A DNA stretch of 64,000 nucleotides from Nitrospira sp. CR1.1 (GTDB lineage Bacteria; Nitrospirota; Nitrospiria; Nitrospirales; Nitrospiraceae). Both the position numbers and the translations under genes were made by a program. The notes beneath the pieces are model-generated. The model had not been told where the DNA came from. It made no database searches and saw only the letters and a program-made list of their open reading frames with translations. The stretch spans positions 1 to 64,000 of the forward strand of contig WIAF01000013.1 in assembly GCA_014055465.1 (NCBI GenBank). Direction: 5' to 3'. Positions 16,079 through 25,314 of the stretch are shown in pieces; within the stretch, counting starts at the first letter, position 1, and the number at the start of each line of letters is the position of its first letter.

Positions 16079-17143
16079 TTACGCCGTCGCAGCCTGTGTC
16101 GTCATCGTGGAACCGGAGAACCTGACTTCGTCCGCGTGACGCTCAAACTGTTTGGTCTTCAACCACGTCGTCCAGCCCAGTCTCGGGGCATAGCTCTCTG
16201 TCGACTCGAGTCTTGTAGCCGGCACTTCGTCGGCGCGCAACAGGAGCTGCACGTCGAAATCCAGCTCCGGCCCGGCAAATAACTTCGTCAGCTGCACAAG
16301 CGTCGGATAGGCCCGGCCGGAGGGCAACAATCTGTTGAACTGTTCAAATTCCAACGGGCCCAGCTCCACCTTAAACCCTGCCTGCTGATCCCAGATCTTG
16401 GTTCCGGCCAGCGCGGAATGACCCAGAAGATTGTTGCTGCCCGTCACCCCAATCGTGGTCCAATCTGCTTCCTCCAAATTCAGCCAGGCTCCGACGAATT
16501 GTTTCACGCGCACCGGCACCTCAAAATAGTCTTTCAGGCAACGCTCCAAGGATTCAGCGGACCGCGGACGTTGTCCCAGCAGGCCGACATAGCGCAGAAC
16601 CGATCGATCGTCGATGGTTAATCGATCCCGCAGCCCGCTCGTGCCGAGTCCGGCGAAGGCGAACAGACAACGGGCAAAGCGATCTTCTTTGCCTTTTAAC
16701 AGCCACTGTTCAAACCCCACCGCGCAATGATGTTTTTCCCAGGCTCGAAAAAACAGCGAGATCATCCGATGGTTGAACGTGTCGAAGAAATCACGCAGCG
16801 TCTGGTCCTTGGCCTGTAGCCGCTCCAACATCAGTTCTGTGTAATAGAGAGGGAGAACTCCTTGAGGACCGGTCAGCCCCATGAACGCCACGGTCATTTC
16901 AGCCGGTCGTCGCTCATCGTGATCCTGGCGTACCTGAGCAATGGCGCTAGGAGGAAAGGCGAGGGATTGATGAGCACGGAAGCGAACGACTTCCTTCGAG
17001 GGGCTTGCGCTGTCGCCGACCACCTGCCGCTCAGGATAGATGCGAGCAAGCAGCCGGACCGCCTGAAAAAAATCAAAGCGGAAGCCTTGCTCAAGAAGTT
17101 CCTGTTTTAGATGAGAATCTGCTCCCCTGCTCTGGGCGGCCAT
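16079..17143 (-). CDS. tssG: TssG baseplate component
   Basis: The 354-residue protein has the TssG N-terminal signature GFRFDFFQAVRLLARIYPER (about 21-40), followed by VRFRAHQSLAFPPSAI and the MGLTGPQGVLPLYYTELML block near 88-106. DFFDTFNHRMISLFFRAWEKH lies around 118-138. TssG pairs with TssF and TssK to make the baseplate wedge. Its start overlaps the end of tssF by 37 bases, so translation is coupled. Length is normal for the family. Confidence 0.95.
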   Translation of the reverse strand: MAAQSRGADSHLKQELLEQGFRFDFFQAVRLLARIYPERQVVGDSASPSKEVVRFRAHQSLAFPPSAIAQVRQDHDERRPAEMTVAFMGLTGPQGVLPLYYTELMLERLQAKDQTLRDFFDTFNHRMISLFFRAWEKHHCAVGFEQWLLKGKEDRFARCLFAFAGLGTSGLRDRLTIDDRSVLRYVGLLGQRPRSAESLERCLKDYFEVPVRVKQFVGAWLNLEEADWTTIGVTGSNNLLGHSALAGTKIWDQQAGFKVELGPLEFEQFNRLLPSGRAYPTLVQLTKLFAGPELDFDVQLLLRADEVPATRLESTESYAPRLGWTTWLKTKQFERHADEVRFSGSTMTTQAATA

Positions 17144-18921
17144 TGTTTCAGCGGCCTTTCTCGCTGTTCCGTACGGGCGACGAACTGGGTGAACGAATTG
17201 AGCGACGCATAGAGCGCAAAAAACTTCTCCAGCACGCTCGCGAAGAGATAGACGCTACTCCCCACATACTTGTTCTCGTCGAACTCAAGGGTGACTTCCA
17301 TTCCGCGACAGAAACCGCTCCACCCCAGCGACGTCGGCCGACGCGTCACCCGGCGGGAGGAGACTTTCGTAATTCCATCGATTTGTTGGTGAACCACGCT
17401 GGAATCAGAAAAGTCGTACAGCCGCAGGATTTCTTGTAAGGCATGGGGACCTCCCTCGGTCAACGAGAGGTAATTCAACGAGAGATGGGAAATGAATCTC
17501 CATTGCAGATCGCCTCCCAGCGGCGGCTGGATCGGCTGCGTTGGTTTCACCAGCGCTCGTATGCGCGCAACCGGCGCAGCCTTCTCCAGCTCAAAATCAC
17601 CTCGGGGATCGTCCATTGGCAGCCGACCGGTGAGCCCCCTATTGGTGCAGGTCGTAGACAGCATGAGCGTATCGCCGGCGGGCACCGTGGGATTCAAGGC
17701 CAGATCCACGAGAGAGACATACACCTCGGTGCCGGCATCGCCCTTTCGATCTGACGGCCTGCGGGTGTGATACCAGAACGCGCTCTGGTCGCGATCTGTG
17801 CGCGTATGTTTCAACGAATAGATCGGTTGCACCGGCCTCACGGTTTGCGTCTCCCCGGACATGAGAGACACGGCATCAATGGAATAAATTTCGCTCGCCA
17901 GCGGTCGCCTCACCTCGGGGATGACTCGGTATTCGTGCTGTGTCTGGTCCAGTCGAATCGGTTCAGCCGTGTGCGAGAACAAATTCACCACCGGCGCACA
18001 GCCGAGTCGAAACGTCTCCACCGTCGGCATGTAATCCGACCGCGGCGACTGATCCAGGATGATCTCGATTTCCAGCTTATTCCCTACCCCTGCCTTGACC
18101 GCTCGCTGCAATCCACTCAGTTCCACGAACAGAAATTTCTGCGGGAAGGTAAAGTATTCGTGCAAGAGTCTATAGCCCAGCAAGGCCTGCGGAGGATATG
18201 GCAGCAACCCTTCGTCCTTCTCGAATCCAACCGAACGCAAGCAACCCGGCGGGAGCACGACCGGTTTCTCGCCCGGCTTCGCCCCAACCGCCCGGCAACG
18301 GACCTCATACGTGTGATTCAAGAGCAACTCATACAGGGCGTAGGCCAGCGGAGCCTCCCCGTTCAGATAGAAACGGAGTGCATCGACCTGCAGATCTTTG
18401 AACGTGTGACCGCCCAGCGAATGGAGTTCCAATTTGAGGGCCGTTCCCGGCTTTCCTCCAGGTAGGGCACGGTCAGCCGGCTGCACTTTGACGGAAGCCA
18501 GCGTGATCGGCCAAAGGGTCGTGGCATAGCATGTCCGGAATCGACATTGGGTGCCATCGATGGGGCGGGAATATAACTGCGTGCCTGCCGGCATGACATA
18601 CCCACTCGTCAGTTTTCCCTGCTCCGGATCCAGAACGAATTCGACGACCGACATAGAGGGGATGGGAGCCAGGTAATGTGGATACAGCATCCCGAGCAGC
18701 GCATCGGTAATCTGAGGGAACTCCTCGTCGATCTTGAGATGGACCCTCGCGGCGAGGAATGCGAAAGCCTGGATCAGGCGCTCAACGTGCGGATCTTCGC
18801 ATTTGTTGGGTTCAAGAAGGAGCCGGCCCGCTACCTTGGGATAGGCCTGAGCGAACTCTTGGCCCAATTGCCGGATAGCCGAGAGTTCCCGCTCATAGTA
18901 TTCCAGCAATGTCTCCTGCAC
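17107..18921 (-). CDS. tssF: TssF baseplate component
   Basis: The 604-residue protein begins MQETLLEYYERELSAIRQLG and continues with FAQAYPKVAGRLLLEPNKCEDPHVERLIQAFAFLAARVH, the classic TssF/VasA N-terminus. EFPQITDALLGMLYPHYLAPIPSM follows. TssF is a wedge protein of the T6SS baseplate, two copies joining TssG, TssE and TssK. Translation starts at a GTG that overlaps the tssE stop codon by one base (TAGTG). Normal length, no oddities seen. Confidence 0.95.
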   Translation of the reverse strand: MQETLLEYYERELSAIRQLGQEFAQAYPKVAGRLLLEPNKCEDPHVERLIQAFAFLAARVHLKIDEEFPQITDALLGMLYPHYLAPIPSMSVVEFVLDPEQGKLTSGYVMPAGTQLYSRPIDGTQCRFRTCYATTLWPITLASVKVQPADRALPGGKPGTALKLELHSLGGHTFKDLQVDALRFYLNGEAPLAYALYELLLNHTYEVRCRAVGAKPGEKPVVLPPGCLRSVGFEKDEGLLPYPPQALLGYRLLHEYFTFPQKFLFVELSGLQRAVKAGVGNKLEIEIILDQSPRSDYMPTVETFRLGCAPVVNLFSHTAEPIRLDQTQHEYRVIPEVRRPLASEIYSIDAVSLMSGETQTVRPVQPIYSLKHTRTDRDQSAFWYHTRRPSDRKGDAGTEVYVSLVDLALNPTVPAGDTLMLSTTCTNRGLTGRLPMDDPRGDFELEKAAPVARIRALVKPTQPIQPPLGGDLQWRFISHLSLNYLSLTEGGPHALQEILRLYDFSDSSVVHQQIDGITKVSSRRVTRRPTSLGWSGFCRGMEVTLEFDENKYVGSSVYLFASVLEKFFALYASLNSFTQFVARTEQRERPLKQWPPRAGEQILI

Positions 18922-19775
18922 TAGACTTCTCCTCGCACGCTGTAAGACGACGTCCCTAGCTGCAGGGCTGCATCGAAGGTGACCGGTTCCGGCGCCGGAT
19001 CCAGACGCAGCAGCGCATCGATACGGAAATGAAGCGCTGCATCGAACTTGCGCGGCGGTTCCAGCGTCACCTGCACGGATTTCAGCCGAGGCTCGAACTT
19101 GGTCAAGGCCTCCTCGACGGACCGGCGGATCAACTTTCGGTGTTCAGGGTTCAACAGGCTGTAGCTGGTGAAATCCGGCAAGCCGAACATCAAGAGCGAA
19201 TTATTGACTTCTTTGTACTCAGAGGGTGCGCCGTCCAGGAGTTCACGCCTGGTATTCAGCAAGGCCTCAATATCCCGGGAAATCGATTTCTTCAGCTCGC
19301 GGATGTTCGTTGAGGAGGGGACAGGCTTCCGCATCTTGTATAGTTCGCCGGGGAAGATCTCATCCAGCAACCTACGATTCAGCAGCGCCACATGAGATGT
19401 TTTCCGGCTCTCTTCCATGAGACGCACCGTATCCTGGGAAAGTTTGACTCCTTCGAATCTCTTTCGCTCGTACAGCAGGGGTCCTCTGATAATGCGATTG
19501 AGCCCCTCGGTCAGGGCAAGCAGGAGGTCATTGGCCACAGCCCCTTCCCGATCCACGACCTCTCGCTCCTCCTGACCAAGCTGGTCCCGCAAGAACCGCG
19601 TCACAGAGTCCTGAGGATTCCGCAATTTCGCCGTCAGCTTCGAGGCATCCTTGAGATCCAGCGTGTCCAGATAGGGATCGCCTGCCCGAGGATCGTCATC
19701 GAGGAGACGGTCGAGAATTGAAGCAGTTAAACCCATTTCGCTCTGTGGCTTGCTCACTGACGATACCCAACCCAT
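18921..19775 (-). CDS. tssE: TssE baseplate component with large internal insertion
   Basis: TssE (gp25-like) proteins are usually about 140-180 residues; this one is 284. The conserved opening ILDRLLDDDP is at 20-29, and the conserved RELKKSISRDIEALLNTR core is at 159-176, with LLMFGLPDFTS at 194-204 and a C-terminal region near 230-265. The 120 or so residues between the two conserved parts (about 30-155) are an extra helical, charged insertion containing GQEEREVVDREG and LTEGLNRIIRG. TssE initiates sheath assembly at the baseplate. The start could instead be the ATG at 19736. The stop overlaps the tssF GTG start. The next gene upstream in the transcript is the lipoprotein, 98 bases away. 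Confidence 0.88.
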   Translation of the reverse strand: MGWVSSVSKPQSEMGLTASILDRLLDDDPRAGDPYLDTLDLKDASKLTAKLRNPQDSVTRFLRDQLGQEEREVVDREGAVANDLLLALTEGLNRIIRGPLLYERKRFEGVKLSQDTVRLMEESRKTSHVALLNRRLLDEIFPGELYKMRKPVPSSTNIRELKKSISRDIEALLNTRRELLDGAPSEYKEVNNSLLMFGLPDFTSYSLLNPEHRKLIRRSVEEALTKFEPRLKSVQVTLEPPRKFDAALHFRIDALLRLDPAPEPVTFDAALQLGTSSYSVRGEV

Positions 19776-19873
19776 CGTCCCCGAAGTGTTTGCGTTCTTG
19801 GGATCAACTGCAGTTCCTTACAATCGACTAGTTCTCAGGTTGAACCGTTTCTATATCCCTATTTATATTGATG

Positions 19874-20542
19874 TCATCTGAGAAACCGTGGTGGAGTCGT
19901 TCTTCCAAATTCCACAAAATTCTCTACCCTGTAGGGGCTCGTCTGTTGTGTGTCTTTTCCAAAATGGAAATAACGAACCAGTACAGGACCAACATTGGGA
20001 GCATAAAAGAACTCAATACGACGACCTTGAATCAAATCAATTAGTTCAATGGCGAGACACTCATGAATATTCCTTCCACCAACATGCACTGTTGCATCTG
20101 TTGAAGTTATCCTATACCTCGCCGTCGTCTCCTCCTGTCCAGCAGGCCATTCATTTCCTATAGCTATCGGCCCTTTCAATAAAAAACCTCCACACTTCAG
20201 GCAATAGATCCCCTCTGTGCTCCTAACCTCATAACTCACAGGCTCATCAATTCGATTTTCGGGAGGGAGCGACTCGTCCAAGACAGAGAGGAGATAACTC
20301 TGCCTCTCAGAATTTTTTACACCCAATGACCCGCTGACAAGTACCTGCATACTAGCAGGCTCATCTTTACCCTCGATGTGTACCTCATAGACCCATGCCG
20401 CCCCAACATCTAAAGGATAATAATCGACTACGGAGGAAGAGGAGTCTTGCGCCCCCCGAGCGACGACCCCTGTAGAGGAGCAGCCGCACGCGGCCACTAT
20501 GAGCAGCGCAGAAACGAGCAAGCGACATACCATCCATCTCAC
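19874..20542 (-). CDS. Lipoprotein, probable periplasmic immunity partner of the M15 peptidase
   Basis: The 222-residue protein starts with a lipoprotein signal peptide (LLIVAAC, lipid-modified Cys19), so it is exported and anchored in a membrane facing the periplasm. The mature part is beta-rich: a YYPLDVGAAWVYEVHIEG segment near 41-58 and an IYCLKCGGFLLKGPIAIG block with a CxxC pair. Its start overlaps the stop of the M15 peptidase gene by four bases (ATGA). Peptidoglycan-cleaving T6SS effectors are usually paired with periplasmic or lipoprotein immunity proteins, and this placement fits that. The family itself is not recognised, so the immunity role is inference. Confidence 0.65.
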   Translation of the reverse strand: MRWMVCRLLVSALLIVAACGCSSTGVVARGAQDSSSSVVDYYPLDVGAAWVYEVHIEGKDEPASMQVLVSGSLGVKNSERQSYLLSVLDESLPPENRIDEPVSYEVRSTEGIYCLKCGGFLLKGPIAIGNEWPAGQEETTARYRITSTDATVHVGGRNIHECLAIELIDLIQGRRIEFFYAPNVGPVLVRYFHFGKDTQQTSPYRVENFVEFGRTTPPRFLR

Positions 20543-20937
20543 CCCGCTGAATACACACCCTTACCCGTCGCCTCCAGACCTTCTACTAGCCAACCAACTC
20601 CCACGCCCTCACTAAAGCGGCCAACATGGAGGTGTGGACCACCTGTAGCAGTATGCGTTCCGTGGTGTATAACCTCATACTTCTTATCGTTATCGAATAT
20701 TTCTTTTTCGTGAGCCTTTAACTGCGCGAATGCGCTCCCGAGAGAGAAACCCGAAACTGAGAAGTCCGCTGCGCGCTTTCCTATATGAAGACTTGTCTGA
20801 CTGCCTCCCTGTGGAACGTAATTACGGTCACCACTGGTCACAGACACATCGCCACCCAATCTTGTGGCAATGCGACCGAGAACGGTTTTTATATTTTCAT
20901 CTGACACCGTCTTGCCGTTATAGTTAACCTGAGGCAT
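20539..20937 (-). CDS. Small M15/VanY-type peptidoglycan peptidase, probable T6SS effector
   Basis: The 132-residue protein has the zinc-binding pattern of M15 D,D-peptidases: VTSGDRN at 33-39, SLHIGKRAADF at 49-59 (SxHxxGxAxD, His51 and Asp58) and PHLH at 101-104 (His104), with Glu88 as a candidate general base. There is no signal peptide, which suits delivery by T6SS rather than by Sec. It lies between hcp and tssE and directly before a lipoprotein gene that it overlaps. The short length would allow transport inside the Hcp tube. It would cut peptide stems of the cell wall in target cells. Confidence 0.75.
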   Translation of the reverse strand: MPQVNYNGKTVSDENIKTVLGRIATRLGGDVSVTSGDRNYVPQGGSQTSLHIGKRAADFSVSGFSLGSAFAQLKAHEKEIFDNDKKYEVIHHGTHTATGGPHLHVGRFSEGVGVGWLVEGLEATGKGVYSAG

Positions 20938-21201
20938 CGCTCAACGTCCTCCCATCAATCTGGGTCTGGACATCAGAGTTTGAAGTCGCGAACTATTTCC
21001 CCTCTGAATCCTTGCCCTCAAGCAAACCTACGTCGCCAACTCTCAATCAGCTGTCCATTCAGAGTGAACCCGTCTTGAAGGACGTACCTACTCAGCAGCC
21101 CTATCACAGTCACCCTCTCTATCTACCCATTGAAATTTCATAAGTAGCCCCCGCTGTTTTTTTCAGGATCTGTGGCTGGCTTACTGAGCACGTATCCTGC
21201 T

Positions 21202-21657
21202 CTACTTCTTCACGCCCTTGCGCAGATCATATCCGGCCTTCGAGGTACCCCACTCCCACATGGCAGCGCGATATCGCAAGGCAATCGTTTCCGTGGGCCT
21301 GGCCTCTGCGCTATGAAACCCGACCGATACGTTGCTCACAATGACGTCATCCAGGGTCACCTTGCACATGACATCCTTACCCGAAATCAGTGTAATTTCC
21401 GCCTTGGGGATCTGTTCCTTCACCGCACAAGCCTTGGCGAGGGAAGGACTGGCCGCATCCATCTCTTTCACGATCACGAAGTCGGCAAAGGTCGTAATAT
21501 TGCCGGACAACCGGTCGCCTTCTTCCCACTCGCCGGCTTGATTCACTCCATAGGACATCGATTGAAAGACGATCTGGTCTTTGAACTTATCGGTGGTCGC
21601 TTTACCTTTGATATCACCTAACTTTAAAAATGCGTTCTCCTGCCTCACCTCTGCCAT
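21202..21657 (-). CDS. hcp: Hcp tube protein (TssD)
   Basis: The 151-residue protein has the Hcp outline: an N-terminal AFLKLGDIKGKATTDKFKDQIVFQSMSYGV segment, then SGNITTFADFVIVKEMDAASPSL, and a C-terminal HSAEARPTETIALRYRAAMWEW part. Hcp rings stack to form the inner tube that is thrown out by sheath contraction. A strong TTAGGAGG ribosome binding site precedes the ATG by five bases, in keeping with high expression. The gene has 470 upstream and 264 downstream gene-free bases, so it may have its own promoter within the cluster. Confidence 0.93.
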   Translation of the reverse strand: MAEVRQENAFLKLGDIKGKATTDKFKDQIVFQSMSYGVNQAGEWEEGDRLSGNITTFADFVIVKEMDAASPSLAKACAVKEQIPKAEITLISGKDVMCKVTLDDVIVSNVSVGFHSAEARPTETIALRYRAAMWEWGTSKAGYDLRKGVKK

Positions 21658-22127
21658 GATGACCTCCTAATATGAGTCTGATTGACGGCCGTACAACTGT
21701 CCGTTTTGTGAACGATGTCTTGCCTATCACCAAAAGCAACAGACATGCCCGCCGAAGGTCCACTTATCGGCAGTTGAGAATCTCTCCTGAGCCCCTAAAT
21801 CATCGGGAAGAACAATCATTCCGAGTCGCAACCAGACCAGGACGGGCACGGCCAGACTCGCTGCTTTATCCAAAGAGATACGCGATCGACACAATCGGAT
21901 ACGTAAGGCACCAGAAGGCTGTACGCAACGAGGCAGAGGTGAGGCAATCATCGACACTATGAAGCGGGAATAGATTGACCTGACGGACAGAGGCAATATT
22001 CAACTCGCGTACCGTTGCCATATCCTAGCTTTCACTCACGTCCGCCGGGATCGACACACCACCCGTGACAAAGCCGCACCAGCCGGCACTTGCAGTCATC
22101 CATATTGATGCTACGCCCCTCGTCTAG
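21658..22127. other. Gene-free interval upstream of hcp
   Basis: About 470 bases between tssC and hcp hold no open frame that resembles a protein. Apart from the strong ribosome binding site immediately before hcp, I see no recognisable motif. It probably contains the hcp promoter and leader, but no -35/-10 pair is convincing. Confidence 0.4.
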
Positions 22128-23621
22128 CTATCGCTTGGCCGGCGGCGGCAACTCAGCCACTAACCTGAGGGACAGCGTCAGTTCATCCAACTGGAAGTGA
22201 GGCTTCAAAAACGCAATGGCTCTGTAGACACCGGGCTTGCCCGCCACCTCTGCCACCTCCACCCGGGCCTCCTTCAGAGGAAACTTGGCTTTGATCTCCT
22301 GCCCGGCATCCTCCGTGCTCACAACATACTTGCTGATCCAGCGATTCAGGAAATCCTCACAATCTTTGCGTGTCATGAAGCTTCCGATTTTGTCCCGCAT
22401 GATCGACTTGAGATAATGCGCGAAGCGTGACATCGCCAGAAGATATTGAAGTTGCGTTGAGAGCCGCGCATTGGCGTTCGCCGCATCCGTGTCATACTTC
22501 TTGGCTTTCTGGCAGGATTGGGCCCCGAAGAAGGCGGCAAAGTCTGTCCCCTTGCAATGGACGAGTGGAATAAACCCGAGATCCGATAGTTCCTTCTCGC
22601 GCCGGTCGGTAATCGCAATCTCTGTCGGACACTTCAGCGCGATCTCACCTTCATCAGTACGGAACGTATGGGTCGGCAGCCCATCCACGCGCCCTCCCCC
22701 CTCCACCCCGCGAATGGCCGCGGTCCAGCCATACTTTGCAAAGGCATCGGTGAGACGAGCCCCCATCGCATAAGCGGCATTTCCCCACAGATACTTGCTG
22801 TGATCCGTGCCATCGACGTCTTCTTTGAAATTGAAGCTTTCCACCGGCACCGTATCCGGCCCGTACGGCAGACGCATCAGCACATGGGGCAAGGTCAAAC
22901 CCACATAACGCGAATCCTCCGATTCACGGAATGACTTCCACTTGGCGTAATCCGGCGTTTCAAACTTCTTGGCGAGATCACGAGGATTCGGCAGATCTGT
23001 GAAACTCTCAAGCCCGAGCAGACCGGGCGCCGCCGCCGAGAGAAAGGGCGCATGTGCCGCAGCGGCCACATTCGAGACCTTCTCGAGTAGAGCCAAATCC
23101 TGAGGATGCCGCCCGAACTCAAAGTCTCCAATCAAGGCCCCGTAGGGCGCTCCACCGAAGGTCCCGTACTCCTCCTCATACACTTTCTTGAAGAGTGCGC
23201 TTTGGTCGAATTCGACCGCTTTCTCGAGATCCTTGCGCAGTTCGTCCTTGCTGATATTCAGCACACGAATTTTCAGCATGGTGCTGGTTTCGCTTTGCAT
23301 CACCAGATAGTGCAGTCCGCGCCAGGCCCCTTCGAGCTTCTGAAATTCCGGCGCATGCATGATGGCATTGAGTTGAGCGGAGAGGACCTTGTCGATGTCC
23401 GCGATGCGCGCGTTGATCGTCGCCTCGAGGTCTTTCGACACACGGAGGGTGCCTTTCATGACCTCATCAACGAGCGTCGCTATCTGCCGGCGAGACTGGT
23501 CCCGCTCCCAATCGTCCTTTCCGATGCGGGTCTCATTGATAATCTGATCCAAAAATCCGCTTTCTTCCGCTCCCGCGACCGCCGCTCCCTGAGGCTGCGC
23601 TTGTTTCGCTTCATCCGCCAT
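22128..23621 (-). CDS. tssC: TssC sheath large subunit
   Basis: The 497-residue protein matches TssC/VipB along its whole length: FQKLEGAWRGLHYLV near 94-108, FGGAPYGALIGDFEFGRHPQDL around 154-175, LSAAAPGLLGLESFTDLPNPRDL, RYVGLTLPHVLMRLPYG and the HYLKSIMRDKIGSF helix near 398-411. With TssB it builds the contractile sheath. The gene starts two bases after the tssB stop codon. The first 25 residues are Ala/Gln-rich and variable. Confidence 0.96.
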   Translation of the reverse strand: MADEAKQAQPQGAAVAGAEESGFLDQIINETRIGKDDWERDQSRRQIATLVDEVMKGTLRVSKDLEATINARIADIDKVLSAQLNAIMHAPEFQKLEGAWRGLHYLVMQSETSTMLKIRVLNISKDELRKDLEKAVEFDQSALFKKVYEEEYGTFGGAPYGALIGDFEFGRHPQDLALLEKVSNVAAAAHAPFLSAAAPGLLGLESFTDLPNPRDLAKKFETPDYAKWKSFRESEDSRYVGLTLPHVLMRLPYGPDTVPVESFNFKEDVDGTDHSKYLWGNAAYAMGARLTDAFAKYGWTAAIRGVEGGGRVDGLPTHTFRTDEGEIALKCPTEIAITDRREKELSDLGFIPLVHCKGTDFAAFFGAQSCQKAKKYDTDAANANARLSTQLQYLLAMSRFAHYLKSIMRDKIGSFMTRKDCEDFLNRWISKYVVSTEDAGQEIKAKFPLKEARVEVAEVAGKPGVYRAIAFLKPHFQLDELTLSLRLVAELPPPAKR

Positions 23622-23623
23622 GA

Positions 23624-24157
23624 CTACCCCTCCTTCTGGGAACCACCCTCAGTTCCCAGCCCCGCCTCTTTTCCAATTTTTTGTTGCAACTCGGTATTGC
23701 CGATAATCTCCTGCAATTTTTCGGCAAGCTTGTCATTCCCATCTGTTTTGGCAAGCAGCGCAGAGAGTTGCTTCCTCACTTCCACAAGTTTTTTCAATGG
23801 CTCGACTTGTTCGGCCACCTGCTCGGGACTGAAGTCATCGATGTTGTTGAAGCGGATTTCCACGCCGATCTTGGTATCGTCATTGGTCAGCTTGTTATCC
23901 ACTTTATAGGCGAGACGCGGCCCGATCCCTTTCATCACGTCATTAAAGTTATCCCGATCTGTTTCCACAAATTTGCGTTTGGGCTCCTTCAAGTTCGGGA
24001 GGGGCTGAGCCGGCTTTCCGGCCAAGTCCGCCATGACACCCACGACGAACGGCAACTCTTTCATCTCAATCGCGCCTCCGGTCTCCACGTCATAGGTAAT
24101 CTGCACACGCGGCGGCCGAACCCGGTCCAACTTATGTTGAGTGCTTTCACGTGCCAT
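23624..24157 (-). CDS. tssB: TssB sheath small subunit
   Basis: The 177-residue protein carries the TssB/VipA motifs RVRPPRVQITYDVETGGAIE near 13-32, ELPFVVGVMADLAG and FVETDRDNFNDVMKGIGPRL around 68-87, then an EIRFNNIDDFSPEQVAEQV block. TssB pairs with TssC in the sheath and presents the helix recognised by ClpV. The gene lies 23 bases after tssA and is followed at once by tssC. Confidence 0.95.
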   Translation of the reverse strand: MARESTQHKLDRVRPPRVQITYDVETGGAIEMKELPFVVGVMADLAGKPAQPLPNLKEPKRKFVETDRDNFNDVMKGIGPRLAYKVDNKLTNDDTKIGVEIRFNNIDDFSPEQVAEQVEPLKKLVEVRKQLSALLAKTDGNDKLAEKLQEIIGNTELQQKIGKEAGLGTEGGSQKEG

Positions 24158-24180
24158 GGGAATCCTCCGTACGTTGATTG

Positions 24181-25299
24181 CTAAGAAGTTTGCTCATTCG
24201 TTGGCCGGCTCTGTGTCAGTCCCAGCGTTTCACGAACGTTGCCGAGCACATCGTCGCTCTTGATGACCTCCTGCAGCCATTCTTCCAAGGGCATTTCTCC
24301 CCACCGCGCTGCGCGCTGGACGAGATAGGCCACAGGACTATGCGGTTCCGTCCGACGGAAGAACTCAGCCACGGCCCCCAGCCGCCGTAGGGCATCCGTG
24401 CGATCAACCGGCATAATGCCCGATCCGCTCGCCGTCATCTGTACCACTGGTGCCATATCGCCCTCCCGAGAGGCTGTGTCGAGTTGACTTTCCGTGGATG
24501 CCCCAACGCCCCCCTTTTTCCGAACAATTCCATTCATCAGAGACCGACATTCGGTTACGGCCTCCTTAATGGATCGCAAACTTGGCGCCTCCGGGCGATA
24601 GTTTTCATCCACGATTCGCTCAAACTGTTCGAATTCATCCCAACATTGGTTCAGGTTCTCAAGAATTGTTGAGCAATGGGTCAGAGGTGTCATTGCCACG
24701 GCCTTCTCGAACTTGTCACCTTCGAGCTTTCCTTCCTCCAACGCTTCAGCAAGTGCACGCTTCTTATCCCCATCCGTCGAGGCCCCGCGACGCAGGTTCT
24801 CAACCTCTTGGGACTCTTGATACTGCCAGTAGCTGTACGCCGGCCCGCCGGGTGGATGAATCAGAGGCATGTTGAGGACAGCGATCGGCAGGGTCTTGTT
24901 CAGTGCGTCGAGTCGCCCACCCCGAAAATCCAGATCACCGTCTTCGATCGCAGGGTAAAAATGATCCCAATACTGTTCATGTAATCCACGCAGAATCTTG
25001 AGGCCATCCCGGAGTCCAGCCGAGCCGTGCTTCTTGACTAATCCCTCAGTCAGCCAGGCCGCCACCTGAAGGTCCTTGCCCTCAGTCGACAGAATCTTTG
25101 TCGCGATTTGGATGGCCTTCTGCCAATCAGCGACCTTCACATCTCGCTTCCAGTCCCCCTGGCTTGCGGTATCCTCCTCCCGACGAGCTTCCTTCAGCAG
25201 ATCAAAAGACACGCCATCGCGAGGATCGACTCCACAGGGCTTGTCGCCCGAAATCGGTTTAAGAATCGCATCGATATCGACTGTCGCTACGGAAGCCAT
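24181..25299 (-). CDS. tssA: TssA (ImpA-type) cap/baseplate-associated protein
   Basis: The 372-residue protein begins with an ImpA_N domain (KPISGDKPCGVDPRDG near 16-31, then DWQKAIQIATKILSTEGKDLQVAAWLTEGL at 58-87 and YWDHFYPAIEDGDLDFRGGRLDALN). The C-terminus has AVAEFFRRTEPHSPVAYLVQRAARW followed by MPLEEWL, the conserved tail of the short TssA class. TssA primes and caps the growing sheath-tube. Gap of 15 bases after tagJ. Length is typical of the short form. Confidence 0.92.
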   Translation of the reverse strand: MASVATVDIDAILKPISGDKPCGVDPRDGVSFDLLKEARREEDTASQGDWKRDVKVADWQKAIQIATKILSTEGKDLQVAAWLTEGLVKKHGSAGLRDGLKILRGLHEQYWDHFYPAIEDGDLDFRGGRLDALNKTLPIAVLNMPLIHPPGGPAYSYWQYQESQEVENLRRGASTDGDKKRALAEALEEGKLEGDKFEKAVAMTPLTHCSTILENLNQCWDEFEQFERIVDENYRPEAPSLRSIKEAVTECRSLMNGIVRKKGGVGASTESQLDTASREGDMAPVVQMTASGSGIMPVDRTDALRRLGAVAEFFRRTEPHSPVAYLVQRAARWGEMPLEEWLQEVIKSDDVLGNVRETLGLTQSRPTNEQTS

Positions 25300-25314
25300 G
25301 GTCTCCTTTGCGTA

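Noticed and set aside
21727-21996. 89-codon minus-strand frame upstream of hcp
   Set aside because: No family resemblance, odd composition and no ribosome binding site; more likely leader sequence.
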